Origin: Actinoplanes italicus
GTDB lineage: Bacteria; Actinomycetota; Actinomycetes; Mycobacteriales; Micromonosporaceae
Direction of reading: 5' to 3'
DNA: 64,000 bases
NCBI RefSeq assembly: GCF_003001815.1
Contig: NZ_PVMZ01000024.1
Span: forward strand, 1 to 64,000
Shown here piece by piece: positions 49,855 through 57,627 of the stretch. The notes under the pieces are model-generated. The model worked only from the letters and a program-made list of their open reading frames with translations. It made no database searches and was not told the DNA's origin. The first letter of the stretch is position 1; each line of letters starts with the position of its first letter. A program made the translations under genes and the position numbers.

Positions 49855-50290
49855 GGTCGGGGCGTCCGCCCGGGTGACGGACGGCGACGCCGGACGCGGC
49901 GACCGCCCGCCGTGCGGCTGCCTCCGGGGTCTCGCCGTTCAGCAGGGCGGCGGTCAGCGCGGCGACGAAGGCGTCACCACCGCCGGTGGTGTCGACCACC
50001 TCGTCGCCGGTGAGCGGCAGGAGCGTGTGGCCCGTACTCACCGGGGGTCGTCCCAGGCGAACAGGTTGCCGTCCGGCGGGCCCAGCGCCACCAGGCCCGG
50101 CCCGGCCGTCAGCAGCGTGGACTCGGGAGGTCCTGCAGGTGGCGCCAGTGTGCGTGGCTGTCGAGGACCTCGACGATCAGGCCGGTCGCGACATCCGGGC
50201 GCCGGAGGACGTACGAGATGTCGATGCCGTCTCGGGCTGCCTGTTCGAGCAGCTCGGCGCCGCTGACCGGCGACCACCGCATCAGGAGTC
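49829..50290 (-). pseudogene. Decayed PfkB/ribokinase-family sugar kinase
   Basis: Pieces of one PfkB kinase lie in different frames. A middle part reads ISYVLRRPDVATGLIVEV (from the ATG at 50290) and ends early. A second piece ends in NLFAWDDPR. A third has the C-terminal anion-hole motif VVDTTGGGDAFVAALTAALL. Together they cover under half of a normal 300-residue kinase, with at least two frame breaks and no N-terminal half. The gene is therefore dead. Confidence 0.75.
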
Positions 50291-50328
50291 ACGGCCGAGG
50301 GCGTACCCGGGGAGATGGGGTGAAAACC

Positions 50329-50375
50329 GACGGCCCGGCCGGAGCCCTCGCGTGGAGGGCGCCGGCCGGGCCGTC
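50329..50375 (-). terminator. Long hairpin terminator of the RDD gene
   Basis: Outer 14-bp arms, GACGGCCCGGCCGG and CCGGCCGGGCCGTC, enclose an inner GCCCTC/GAGGGC stem with a five-base loop. It lies 10 bp past the RDD stop codon. Confidence 0.8.
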
Positions 50376-50384
50376 ACATCAAGA

Positions 50385-50882
50385 TCAGCGCACGACGAGG
50401 GTCTTGACGATCTTGTCGGCGAAGGTCTGCTTCTTCGCGTCCCACAGCGGGAACAGCCAGCCGATGTAGCAGGCCAGGCTGTCGACGATGTGGGCCAGGT
50501 CACGGACGAACGCGTTGCCGGCACCGATCGGCTGGCCGGTGGCCTCGCTCACCAGGCGGATGCCCAGCGCCTTGCGGCCCCAGGTCTGACCGGTCTTGCC
50601 GGCCAGGAACCAGCGGTTGTAGCCGGACACCACGACGGCACCGAGGATGCCGATGTAGTAGAACGCGTTGATGGTCGGCAGGCCGGCGTCGTCGGTGCCC
50701 ATGCCGAGGACCACCGCGATGATCACGAACGGAACCGTGATCAGGCCGTCGACCAGGTAGGCGCCGAAGCGGGTGCCCCAGCTGGCGTACGCGGCGGCGG
50801 GCTGGCCGTAGGGGGACTGGCCGTAGGGCTGCGGCGGAACCTGGCCCTGGTACGGGTCGTTGGCGGGCGGCGGGTAGCTCAT
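50385..50882 (-). CDS. RDD-family membrane protein
   Basis: The 165-aa protein has a Pro/Gln/Tyr-rich cytoplasmic N-terminus (QPYGQSPYGQ) and then an RDD domain with three or four membrane helices. RFGAYLVDGLI carries the conserved Arg and Asp, and GQTWGRKALGIRLV the second motif. Function is unknown; some relatives exchange ions. The ATG follows AAGGATC. A strong terminator ends the unit. Confidence 0.88.
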   Translation of the reverse strand: MSYPPPANDPYQGQVPPQPYGQSPYGQPAAAYASWGTRFGAYLVDGLITVPFVIIAVVLGMGTDDAGLPTINAFYYIGILGAVVVSGYNRWFLAGKTGQTWGRKALGIRLVSEATGQPIGAGNAFVRDLAHIVDSLACYIGWLFPLWDAKKQTFADKIVKTLVVR

Positions 50883-50891
50883 TCTTGATCC

Positions 50892-51299
50892 TTAATAGGG
50901 GAGGCTCGATCGGAGCCGGTGCAGTTGGAAAAGCCAGCTCGCGGCGGCGAGCAGCCCAGCGACCCAGCCCATCTGCCGCCGACGTGCGGGCGACCACGGG
51001 CTTGGCGGCTCCAGAACGCCCGTGGCGCGCAGTGCCAGGAGCGGACCGGCGGCGACGGTTACCGCCGCGAGGCCGAAGATCAGCGGATTGGCTTGCAGAG
51101 CCGTGTCGAACTGGCCGCGGACCAGCGCCACGGCAGCGGTCGTGAGACCGCACGCCGGGCACGGAACCCCGGTCACCGTCCGCAGCGGACACGGCAGAGC
51201 CGCGCCGGTACTGGCGGTGACCATCGGCCAGACCGCCGCGCCGGCGGCGACGAGCGCGCCGAAGGCGCCCACCCGCTCGGGCACGGAGAACTCACGCAT
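50892..51299 (-). CDS. DUF2752 membrane protein
   Basis: The 135-aa protein has three or so membrane helices and the DUF2752 signature CPLRTVTGVPCPACGLTTA (residues about 35-53), whose cysteines may bind a metal or form disulfides. The ATG at 51299 follows GAGGTG. It is only nine bases upstream of the RDD gene and probably co-transcribed; the same pairing is common in actinobacteria. Confidence 0.86.
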   Translation of the reverse strand: MREFSVPERVGAFGALVAAGAAVWPMVTASTGAALPCPLRTVTGVPCPACGLTTAAVALVRGQFDTALQANPLIFGLAAVTVAAGPLLALRATGVLEPPSPWSPARRRQMGWVAGLLAAASWLFQLHRLRSSLPY

Positions 51300-51448
51300 G
51301 CAAACACCTCGAGATCTATAGAGCCCGAGGATCATAAGGGTGCCCCCTGATCTGCGGCGACCCCATAACCAGACAGATTTCAGCAGGTCGATTCGGCGGG
51401 ACCGTTCGAGGCCCCCGGTTTTCGCGTGACCGTTCCGCTACTTGGCGC

Positions 51449-51460
51449 TATGGTGACCGG
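51449..51460 (+). promoter_or_regulatory. Leaderless promoter box of the pseudokinase gene
   Basis: TATGGT (51449-51454) lies six bases before the GTG at 51461. There is no ribosome-binding site. Confidence 0.4.
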
Positions 51461-52267
51461 GTGTTGTCGACTGGTGTCGATATGTATTCGGCCCGGCGGG
51501 AGATCCGGGCCGGCAGCGAGATCTTCCACCTCCGGGGTCGCGAGGAGACCGTGGCCTCCGACAGGTCGTACCGGGTGCTGCGCGCCGACGCCCGGCAGGC
51601 CAGCGCGCGGTCCCGCGATGTCCGCCTGACCAGGCTCGACGTCGTCCGGCCGGGAGTCTGTGCCGAGGAGCGCCGGGCCTTGCTCAAGACCGAGGCGCGG
51701 CTCCACGACACGATCCCGGGACTGCCCAGGGTGCTGCTCCGCGTCGATGAGGCCTCGGCGTTCACCTTCGCCACCGCGATGCCGCCCGGGGCGGAGCTTC
51801 CGGAGTTGTACGGGCGGCCGCCCTACTCACGTCCCGCGCTGGTGGCGGTGTTGCGTGGGTTGCCGCAGGTGGCCCGTACCCTCGAGGGGTTTCATGCCAT
51901 CGGGAGAGCGCATCGCGCCCTGCGACCGGAGGTGCTGATCGCCTCGCGTGACCGGCTGTGGCTGCGCGATGCCGGGCTCGCCGCGACGGCGCCGGCCGCG
52001 GGTGAGGGCCCGGCCGCCTACCGGGCCCCCGAGCAGGAGTTGGCCCGCGCGGGTCCGGCGACCGATGTTCATCAGCTCGCGGCGATCGTCTACCACCTGG
52101 TGACCGGTGAGGCTCCCTGCGCGGACCCGTTGCCGGTGGCCCGGCTGCGACCGGAATGGGCCGCCGCCCTCGATGAACCGCTGATGGCGGCGCTGCACCC
52201 GGTTCCCGGACGGCGGCCCGATCTTCGTGATCTGACCCACGCGCTGAGCAGTGCGACCCCGGACTGA
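51461..52267 (+). CDS. Serine/threonine protein kinase-like pseudokinase
   Basis: The 268-aa protein follows the layout of a protein kinase C-lobe, but the active-site residues are missing. Where HRDLKPEN is expected it has HRALRPEVL, and DFG is replaced by RDAG. The later AYRAPEQE and DVHQLAAIVYHLVTGEAP match the APE region and the helix-F motif. It therefore probably binds or scaffolds rather than phosphorylates. It lies 21 bp before SelO, but SelO has its own promoter box. Confidence 0.75.
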   Translation: MLSTGVDMYSARREIRAGSEIFHLRGREETVASDRSYRVLRADARQASARSRDVRLTRLDVVRPGVCAEERRALLKTEARLHDTIPGLPRVLLRVDEASAFTFATAMPPGAELPELYGRPPYSRPALVAVLRGLPQVARTLEGFHAIGRAHRALRPEVLIASRDRLWLRDAGLAATAPAAGEGPAAYRAPEQELARAGPATDVHQLAAIVYHLVTGEAPCADPLPVARLRPEWAAALDEPLMAALHPVPGRRPDLRDLTHALSSATPD

Positions 52268-52275
52268 GGGCGACG

Positions 52276-52288
52276 TAACGTTGGTCCG
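52276..52288 (+). promoter_or_regulatory. Leaderless promoter box of selO
   Basis: TAACGT (52276-52281) is followed by seven bases and the GTG start at 52289. No ribosome-binding site is present. Confidence 0.45.
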
Positions 52289-53932
52289 GTGAGCGACGCA
52301 TCCACTCCCGTCATCGTTCTCGGGCACCGGTTCGCCGACGAGGTGCCGGAGATGGCGGTGCCATGGCAGGCGGCCGAGCCGCCCGCCCCGCGCCTGCTCA
52401 TCCTCAACGAGCCGCTCGCCGCCGAGCTCGGTCTCGACGCCGACTGGCTGCGCACCGGCGACGGGGTGCGGTTCCTCGCCGGTGTCGACGTGCCCGACGG
52501 GGCGAAACCGGTCGCGCAGGCCTACGCGGGGCACCAGTTCGGTGGCTACTCCCCACGTCTCGGTGACGGCCGGGCGCTGTTGCTCGGCGAGATCGGTGAT
52601 CGTGACCTGCACCTCAAGGGCTCCGGCCGCACCCCGTTCGCCCGCGGCGGCGACGGGCTCGCGGCGGTCGGCCCCATGCTGCGTGAATATGTGATCAGCG
52701 AGGCCATGCACGCCCTCGGCATCCCCACCACACGGTCACTCGCCGTGATCGCCACCGGGAAGTCGATCGTCCGGGAGAATCTTGCGCCCGGCGCCGTCCT
52801 GGTCCGCGTCGCGGCGAGCCACCTGCGGGTCGGCAGCTTCCAGTTCGCCCGTGCCACCGGCGACGAGAGCCTGCTGCGCCGCCTCGTCGGCCTCGCGATC
52901 GACCGCCACCACCCGGACGCGGGCGACGCCCTCGGCCTCTACCGCGCGGTCGTCCGGGCACAGGCCGACCTGATCGCGCGATGGATGCTCACCGGCTTCA
53001 TCCACGGTGTGATGAACACCGACAACATGACGATCTCGGGCGAGACCATCGACTACGGTCCGTGCGCTTTCATGGACGGGTTCGACCCGGCGACCGTCTT
53101 CAGCTCCATCGACGAGGGCGGGCGGTATGCGTATGGCAACCAGCCCGCCATCGCCCAGTGGAACCTGGCACGGCTCGCGGAGGCGCTGCTCCCGCTCTTC
53201 GACGACGACCAGGAACGCGCCATCGAGAAGGCGACCGAGGCCCTCGGCGAGTTCCGCGGTCACTACGCGGCGGCCACGCTCACCGGCTTCCGGGCCAAGC
53301 TCGGTCTCACCGGGCGTGACGATGTCGACGACGCCACCCTGACCTCGCTCTCCGAGGATCTGCTCACCCTGCTCAAGTCCGAGAAAGCCGACTTCACCTC
53401 GTTCTTCCGCACCCTGGCAGCCGCTGGCGACCTGGCGTTCTCCCAGACCCCGGCGGCTGGCGATCTGGCGTTCTCCCAGACCCCGGCGGCTGGCGATCTG
53501 GCGTTCTCCCGGACCCCGACGGCCGGCGACCTGGCGGCCTCCCGGACCCCGACGGCCGGCGACCTGGCGGCCTCCGGGGCCCCGGCCGCCGACGACCTGG
53601 CGTTCTCCCGGAGCCCGACGGCGGCTGACGGCCCGGCGCTCTCCCGGACCCCGGAGGCGGCTGACGGCCTGGGCGCCTTCGAGGACTGGGGCAAACGGTG
53701 GCGCGCCCTCGGGCCGGACACCGATGCGATGAACCGGGTCAACCCCGTCTACATCCCACGCAACCACCTCGTCGAGGAGGCCCTGGCCGCAGCCACCGAC
53801 GGCGACCTCGGCCCACTCCAGCGTCTCCTCGACGCGATCACCGCACCGTTCACCGAACGACCAGGTCTCGCCCGGTTTGCGGAGCCCGCTCCGGCCGACT
53901 TCGGCGTCTACCGCACCTTCTGCGGGACCTGA
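52289..53932 (+). CDS. selO: SelO-family protein AMPylase with repeated insertion
   Basis: The 547-aa protein is a SelO/YdiU pseudokinase-fold adenylyltransferase, which attaches AMP to proteins. Landmarks are LKGSGRTPFARGGDG, YVISEAMHALGIPTTRSLAV, HGVMNTDNM (metal-binding and catalytic region) and IDYGPCAFMD. Residues about 377-455 are a string of AGDLAFSQTPA-like units coded by a 33-bp repeat, inserted before the conserved C-terminus (WGKRWRALGPD, MNRVNPVYIPRNH). The repeat probably forms a flexible loop and keeps the frame. Without it the protein has normal length. Confidence 0.92.
   Translation: MSDASTPVIVLGHRFADEVPEMAVPWQAAEPPAPRLLILNEPLAAELGLDADWLRTGDGVRFLAGVDVPDGAKPVAQAYAGHQFGGYSPRLGDGRALLLGEIGDRDLHLKGSGRTPFARGGDGLAAVGPMLREYVISEAMHALGIPTTRSLAVIATGKSIVRENLAPGAVLVRVAASHLRVGSFQFARATGDESLLRRLVGLAIDRHHPDAGDALGLYRAVVRAQADLIARWMLTGFIHGVMNTDNMTISGETIDYGPCAFMDGFDPATVFSSIDEGGRYAYGNQPAIAQWNLARLAEALLPLFDDDQERAIEKATEALGEFRGHYAAATLTGFRAKLGLTGRDDVDDATLTSLSEDLLTLLKSEKADFTSFFRTLAAAGDLAFSQTPAAGDLAFSQTPAAGDLAFSRTPTAGDLAASRTPTAGDLAASGAPAADDLAFSRSPTAADGPALSRTPEAADGLGAFEDWGKRWRALGPDTDAMNRVNPVYIPRNHLVEEALAAATDGDLGPLQRLLDAITAPFTERPGLARFAEPAPADFGVYRTFCGT
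53418..53660 (+). repeat. 33-bp in-frame tandem repeat inside selO
   Basis: About seven units of a 33-bp sequence beginning GCGGCTGGCGATCTGGCG encode AGDLAFSQTPA variants. The first three copies are nearly identical and the later ones have drifted, which suggests recent expansion at the 5' end of the array. Confidence 0.9.
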
Positions 53933-54325
53933 GCCGTTCGCCTGTCACCGGCGGTAGCGCTCGCTCTAGTCGGCAGCGACCGCCGCTAGCCCGGCCTTAT
54001 CGTCTTGGGCCTCGTGGCCATGGGCCGCATCGTCCCGGGCCGCATCGTCTTTGGGTGTCGTCCTGGGTCTCATGGTCTTGGGCCTCGTCGTCCTCGGCGA
54101 AAAAGATCTTGTCTCCAGTCAGTAACGGCATATGAACGCCTCGAACGACTCGGCGCATAACTCGATCTCGCCCGGATGCGTGGGCGGATCCCGCTCGTGG
54201 CCGAAGCGGCCCGCCTGGCCGGCCCGGCTCCCTTCCCAGCTCGCCGGCTCGGCCCTCTGGCCCGGTTTGGTTCTTTGGCCCGGCTCGGCCCTCCGGCCCG
54301 GCTCGGTTCTGCTGGGCTGTCCGGG
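53933..54325. other. Intergenic stretch with imperfect short repeats
   Basis: No supported gene is present. Short imperfect repeats occur, such as GGGCCGCATCGTC near 54025 and GGCCCGGCTCGG near 54250-54300. Frames through it lack starts or recognisable content. Confidence 0.6.
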
Positions 54326-55858
54326 TTAGAGGCTGGTCGGTGGCAGGACGGTGCTGAGGCGGCGGACGGCCTCGTCCATCGCGGCGGGTGGGGCCGCGGC
54401 GTAGGTGAGTCGCAGGTATGGGGCGGGCGGCTCGGCGGCGTGCCACGGGCGGCCCGGGAAGACGACCACGCCGGCGGCGGCTGCGGCGGTGGCCACCGCT
54501 ACGTCGTCGGTGCCGTCCGGCAGCGGTGCCCACAGGTGCAGGCCGCCGGAGGGGATCGCGGGCGGGACCAGCGCCGGCAGATGCCTGTGCAGGGCGGCGA
54601 GCAGGGCGTTGCGGCGGGTACGTAGTTCGGTGGCCAGTCGGCGGCGGTGGCGCGGCCAGGCCGGGCTCGTCACGAACTCTACGGTGGCCTGCTGCAGCGG
54701 GCCGGACACGAAGAAGTCGTCGAGCAGGCGGGCGGCGCGGAGCCGGGCACCGGCCGGTCCCCGGGCTCCGAGAGCGGCCACGCGCAGGCCCGGTGCCGCT
54801 GATTTGGTGAGTGACCGCAGATAGATGACGTGCCCGTCGGGGTCGGTGGCGGCCAGCGGGTGCGGCGCGTCGCCGTCGATGGTCAGGTCGCGGGCGTAGT
54901 CGTCCTCGATCAGGAACGCTCCGGCGTCACGGAGCGCGGCAAGCACGGCGGGGCGGCGGGCCGCGGCCAGAGTGGCGCCGGTCGGGTTGGCGTACAGGGG
55001 CTGGCAGTAGAAGAGCCGGGCGCCGGTACGGGCGAACGCCGCCGCCAGCTGGTCGGGCAGCACACCGTCCCGGTCAGCCGGTACCGGAACCACCCGCAGG
55101 CCCGCGGCGTGCGCGGTGGCCAGCGCCCCCAGGTAGGTGGGCGACTCGACGAGCAGAGTGTCGCCCGGCTCGGTGAGCGCCCGCAGCGCCGACGACAGCG
55201 CCGCCTGCCCACCCGGACAGATCACCATGTCCTCCGGCCGGAGCCCACCATCGGCGATGGTCCGGAGTCCGTCATCGGCGATGGCCCGGGGCCCACTGTC
55301 GGCGGTGGCTCGGAGTCCGTCATCGGCGATGGCCCGGGGCCCACTGTCGGCGGTGGCCCGGATCCCACCGTCGGCGCGGGTTTCGCGGGCGAACCACGCG
55401 CGCAGGTCCTCGCGGCCCTCGACCGGGCCCCGCTGCCACGACGCCGGCTGACGGGCGGCCCGGGCCAGCGCGGCACCAAGCGCATCGGCGGGCTGCAGGT
55501 CAGGATCAAGATAACCGCCGGACAACGGAATCGCGCCGGATGGCGGTAACGCCAGTAACGCCTGCATCTCCTCCTCGCCGAACCTGCGGGGCCCGAGCGC
55601 CACCGTCTGCCAGGACAGGTCGGGCGGGGGCGCGGACGTGGCCTCGGGCCGGGCAGCGACGAAAGTGCCGCGTCCCGATCTGGTCTCCACCAGCCCGTCC
55701 ACTACGAGCTGCCGGATCGCGGCGGCGACGGTCACTGGCGACGCCTGGTGTCGGTCGGTCAGTTCACGCACCGACGGCAGCCGGGTGCCGGGCGGGGCGG
55801 CAGTTGCCAGGGCACGCAATTCTTGGACGACCCTAGCGGCTGCGTTACTGTAGAACAT
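54326..55858 (-). CDS. MocR-type GntR/aminotransferase regulator
   Basis: The 510-aa protein has an N-terminal GntR winged helix (LPSVRELTDRHQASPVTVAAAI) and a fold-type I aminotransferase-like domain. SLTKSAAPGLRVA contains the PLP-binding lysine. An insertion near residues 160-205 consists of RATADSGP/RAIADDGL units from a 24-bp repeat. The ATG at 55858 overlaps the ATG of the divergent EamA gene. MocR proteins usually sense PLP or amino compounds and control the divergent gene. Confidence 0.88.
   Translation of the reverse strand: MFYSNAAARVVQELRALATAAPPGTRLPSVRELTDRHQASPVTVAAAIRQLVVDGLVETRSGRGTFVAARPEATSAPPPDLSWQTVALGPRRFGEEEMQALLALPPSGAIPLSGGYLDPDLQPADALGAALARAARQPASWQRGPVEGREDLRAWFARETRADGGIRATADSGPRAIADDGLRATADSGPRAIADDGLRTIADGGLRPEDMVICPGGQAALSSALRALTEPGDTLLVESPTYLGALATAHAAGLRVVPVPADRDGVLPDQLAAAFARTGARLFYCQPLYANPTGATLAAARRPAVLAALRDAGAFLIEDDYARDLTIDGDAPHPLAATDPDGHVIYLRSLTKSAAPGLRVAALGARGPAGARLRAARLLDDFFVSGPLQQATVEFVTSPAWPRHRRRLATELRTRRNALLAALHRHLPALVPPAIPSGGLHLWAPLPDGTDDVAVATAAAAAGVVVFPGRPWHAAEPPAPYLRLTYAAAPPAAMDEAVRRLSTVLPPTSL
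55249..55395 (-). repeat. 24-bp in-frame repeat inside the MocR gene
   Basis: About six units encode eight-residue blocks of the form RAxADxGx, in a 48-bp alternating pattern. They form a low-complexity insertion between the N-terminal helix-turn-helix region and the PLP domain. Confidence 0.85.
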
Positions 55859-55879
55859 GAGAGATAAGAGTAGCGCTAC
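55844..55879. promoter_or_regulatory. Overlapping divergent start codons with a palindrome
   Basis: The ATG of MocR (55858-55856, reverse) and the ATG of EamA (55857-55859, forward) share two bases in CATG. TACTGT ends five bases before the forward ATG, and on the reverse strand TACTCT ends eight bases before the reverse ATG. Both mRNAs may be leaderless, with each promoter inside the other gene. GTAGCGCTAC at 55870-55879 is a perfect palindrome and a candidate MocR site. Confidence 0.55.
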
Positions 55880-56873
55880 CGCTGCCGGAGCGATAACACT
55901 CGGGGCGCTCGGAGTGCTCGCCTTCAGCATGTCGCTGCCCGCCACGCGGGTCGCCGTGCAGCAGCTCGACCCGTGGTTCGTCGCGTTCGGCCGGGCCGTC
56001 GGCGCGGCGGCACTGGCCGCGGCCTACCTGTGGGTCAGCCGGGCGCCTCGGCCGAGCGGGGCACAGTGGCGGCGGCTGGCGATCGTGGCGCTCGGTGTGG
56101 TCGCCGGGTTCCCGCTGTTCACCTCGCTCGCCCTGATCCACTCCACGTCCTCGCACGGCGCGGTCGTCGTGGCGTTGCTGCCGGCGATGACCGCCGCGTT
56201 CGCGGTGGCCCGTGCCGGTGAACGGCCGCCTGTCCTGTTCTGGGTGGCCGGTGGCAGCGGTCTGGTGGCGGTGCTGACCTTCCTGATCGTCAGCGGCTCG
56301 GTCCGGGGCGGTCTCGGAGTCACCGATCTGTACCTGCTCGCGGCCATCGCACTGTGCGCCCTCGGTTACGCCGAAGGAGGCGTCCTGGCACGGGAACTCG
56401 GCGGCGCCCGTACGATCTGCTGGGCCCTGCTCGTGGCACTGCCGGTGACCGTTCCGCTGACCGTCGGGGCCGCACTCGTCCACCCGCCGCACGCGCCGGT
56501 GACCGGCTGGGCGGCGTTCGGCTATCTCACCGTGGTCTCCATGTTCCTCGGCTTCTTCGCCTGGTACGCCGGTCTCGCGCGCGGCGGGATCGCCCGCGTG
56601 GGGCAGATCCAGCTGGCTCAGCCGGTCCTGACGCTGCTCTGGTCGGCGCTGCTGCTCGGTGAGCAGGTCGGTGCCGGCTCGATCGTCGCGGCCGCGGTGG
56701 TGCTCGTCTTCGTCGTCCTCACCCAGCGCTCCCGCGCCTCGCAGCCACCCGCTGCTGCCGGACCGCGTCAGGAGACGACGGCGACGACCGGACCGCGTCA
56801 GGAGACGACGGCGACGACCGGACCGCGTCAGGAGACGAGGGCGACGACGGCGTCGAGCAGCGCCGGGCTGTAG
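55857..56873 (+). CDS. EamA-family drug/metabolite exporter
   Basis: The 338-aa protein has ten membrane helices in two EamA halves. Visible pieces are ITLGALGVLAFSMSLPATR at the start and GFFAWYAGLARGGIARVGQI in the second half. The C-terminus is a cytoplasmic tail of three GPRQETTATT units from a 30-bp repeat, which overlaps the convergent kinase gene by 46 bp. It is probably controlled by the divergent MocR gene. Confidence 0.88.
   Translation: MRDKSSATAAGAITLGALGVLAFSMSLPATRVAVQQLDPWFVAFGRAVGAAALAAAYLWVSRAPRPSGAQWRRLAIVALGVVAGFPLFTSLALIHSTSSHGAVVVALLPAMTAAFAVARAGERPPVLFWVAGGSGLVAVLTFLIVSGSVRGGLGVTDLYLLAAIALCALGYAEGGVLARELGGARTICWALLVALPVTVPLTVGAALVHPPHAPVTGWAAFGYLTVVSMFLGFFAWYAGLARGGIARVGQIQLAQPVLTLLWSALLLGEQVGAGSIVAAAVVLVFVVLTQRSRASQPPAAAGPRQETTATTGPRQETTATTGPRQETRATTASSSAGL
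56757..56850. repeat. 30-bp tandem repeat at the convergent EamA/kinase ends
   Basis: Three copies of a unit starting GGACCGCGTCAGGAGACGAC occur. On the forward strand they encode the EamA tail GPRQETTATT. On the reverse strand each copy contains the TGA that stops the kinase gene, so only the last copy is inside that gene. Confidence 0.88.
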
Positions 56874-57430
56874 CGGTCCGGGCGTGGCCGGAGCGGTTCG
56901 GGAGGGAGACCGTCAGAGGGCGGAACCCAGTGGACACGGCCGGGGGAGACCGTGGCCAGAGCGGAGTACCACTCGCGGAGCGGACCGGCCAGCCGGAGGT
57001 GCAGCTCGAAGTTGCGGCGCCCGCGGGTGGTGTCGGCGGCCCGGCGGCGCCGCAGCTCGGCCGGGGACGGCAGGGAGACCAGCACCAGGTCGGCGAAACC
57101 GAGCGAACCGCCCGCCACCGCGTCCCTGACCGCCGCGACCTCAGCACGCCACGCGTCGAGCGACGCCTCACCGATCCGGTACAGCGACCACACGTAGTGC
57201 AGTTTCATCGGATCGTCGTCGCAGACGGCCAGGCCGGTTCGCTGTTCGAGATCGAGGGCCTCGGACCACCGCCGCTCGTAGGTTCCGCACCAGAACGCCG
57301 CCTGCGCCGCCGGATCCGGGTCGGCCGGTGGATCCGGCGGGCGGCGCTCGGTGACGGTCGACTGCGGGAAGTGCCGGCGGCACCAAGTCGTCTTGCCGGA
57401 CGCGCTCGGGCCGGTCACCGTGACGATCAC
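56828..57430 (-). CDS. P-loop kinase-like ATPase
   Basis: The 200-aa protein starts with a Walker A loop, TGPSASGKTTWCRRHF (residues 6-21), and reads as a small nucleotide or metabolite kinase-type P-loop protein (AAA_17/18-like). A later DLVLVSLPSPAELRRRRAADT may be the lid region. The substrate is unknown. The GTG at 57430 is used; GAGGATGG lies upstream. The stop codon lies within a 30-bp repeat shared with the EamA gene. Confidence 0.75.
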   Translation of the reverse strand: MIVTVTGPSASGKTTWCRRHFPQSTVTERRPPDPPADPDPAAQAAFWCGTYERRWSEALDLEQRTGLAVCDDDPMKLHYVWSLYRIGEASLDAWRAEVAAVRDAVAGGSLGFADLVLVSLPSPAELRRRRAADTTRGRRNFELHLRLAGPLREWYSALATVSPGRVHWVPPSDGLPPEPLRPRPDRYSPALLDAVVALVS

Positions 57431-57472
57431 CGGACCATCCTCACCGACCGCGGAATGAGTTAAGGTGCGGAC

Positions 57473-57574
57473 ATGACACCGGTCGAGGCCGTCGCCGCCG
57501 CCTACGCGCGGTGGATCACGCCTGACCTGCCGCTCTACGGCAACGATCACGATCGGTCCGACTTCGCTCCCTGA
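57473..57574 (+). CDS. 33-residue small protein or gene remnant
   Basis: An ATG with AAGGTG seven bases upstream opens a frame encoding EAVAAAYARWITPDLPLYGN and ending at a TGA. Sequence character is that of a real protein start, so it may be a true small protein or the 5' stub of a lost gene. The MFS gene begins 54 bp later. Confidence 0.4.
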   Translation: MTPVEAVAAAYARWITPDLPLYGNDHDRSDFAP

Positions 57575-57627
57575 CCGGCACGGGTTTCCCGCCGCCGTCG
57601 TCCACCCCTATCCGGGAGCGATCCGTC

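Noticed and set aside
54132..54329. A 65-codon forward frame after selO
   Set aside because: It is built of short GGCCCGGCTCGG-type repeats, lacks a ribosome-binding site and runs into the end of the MocR gene.
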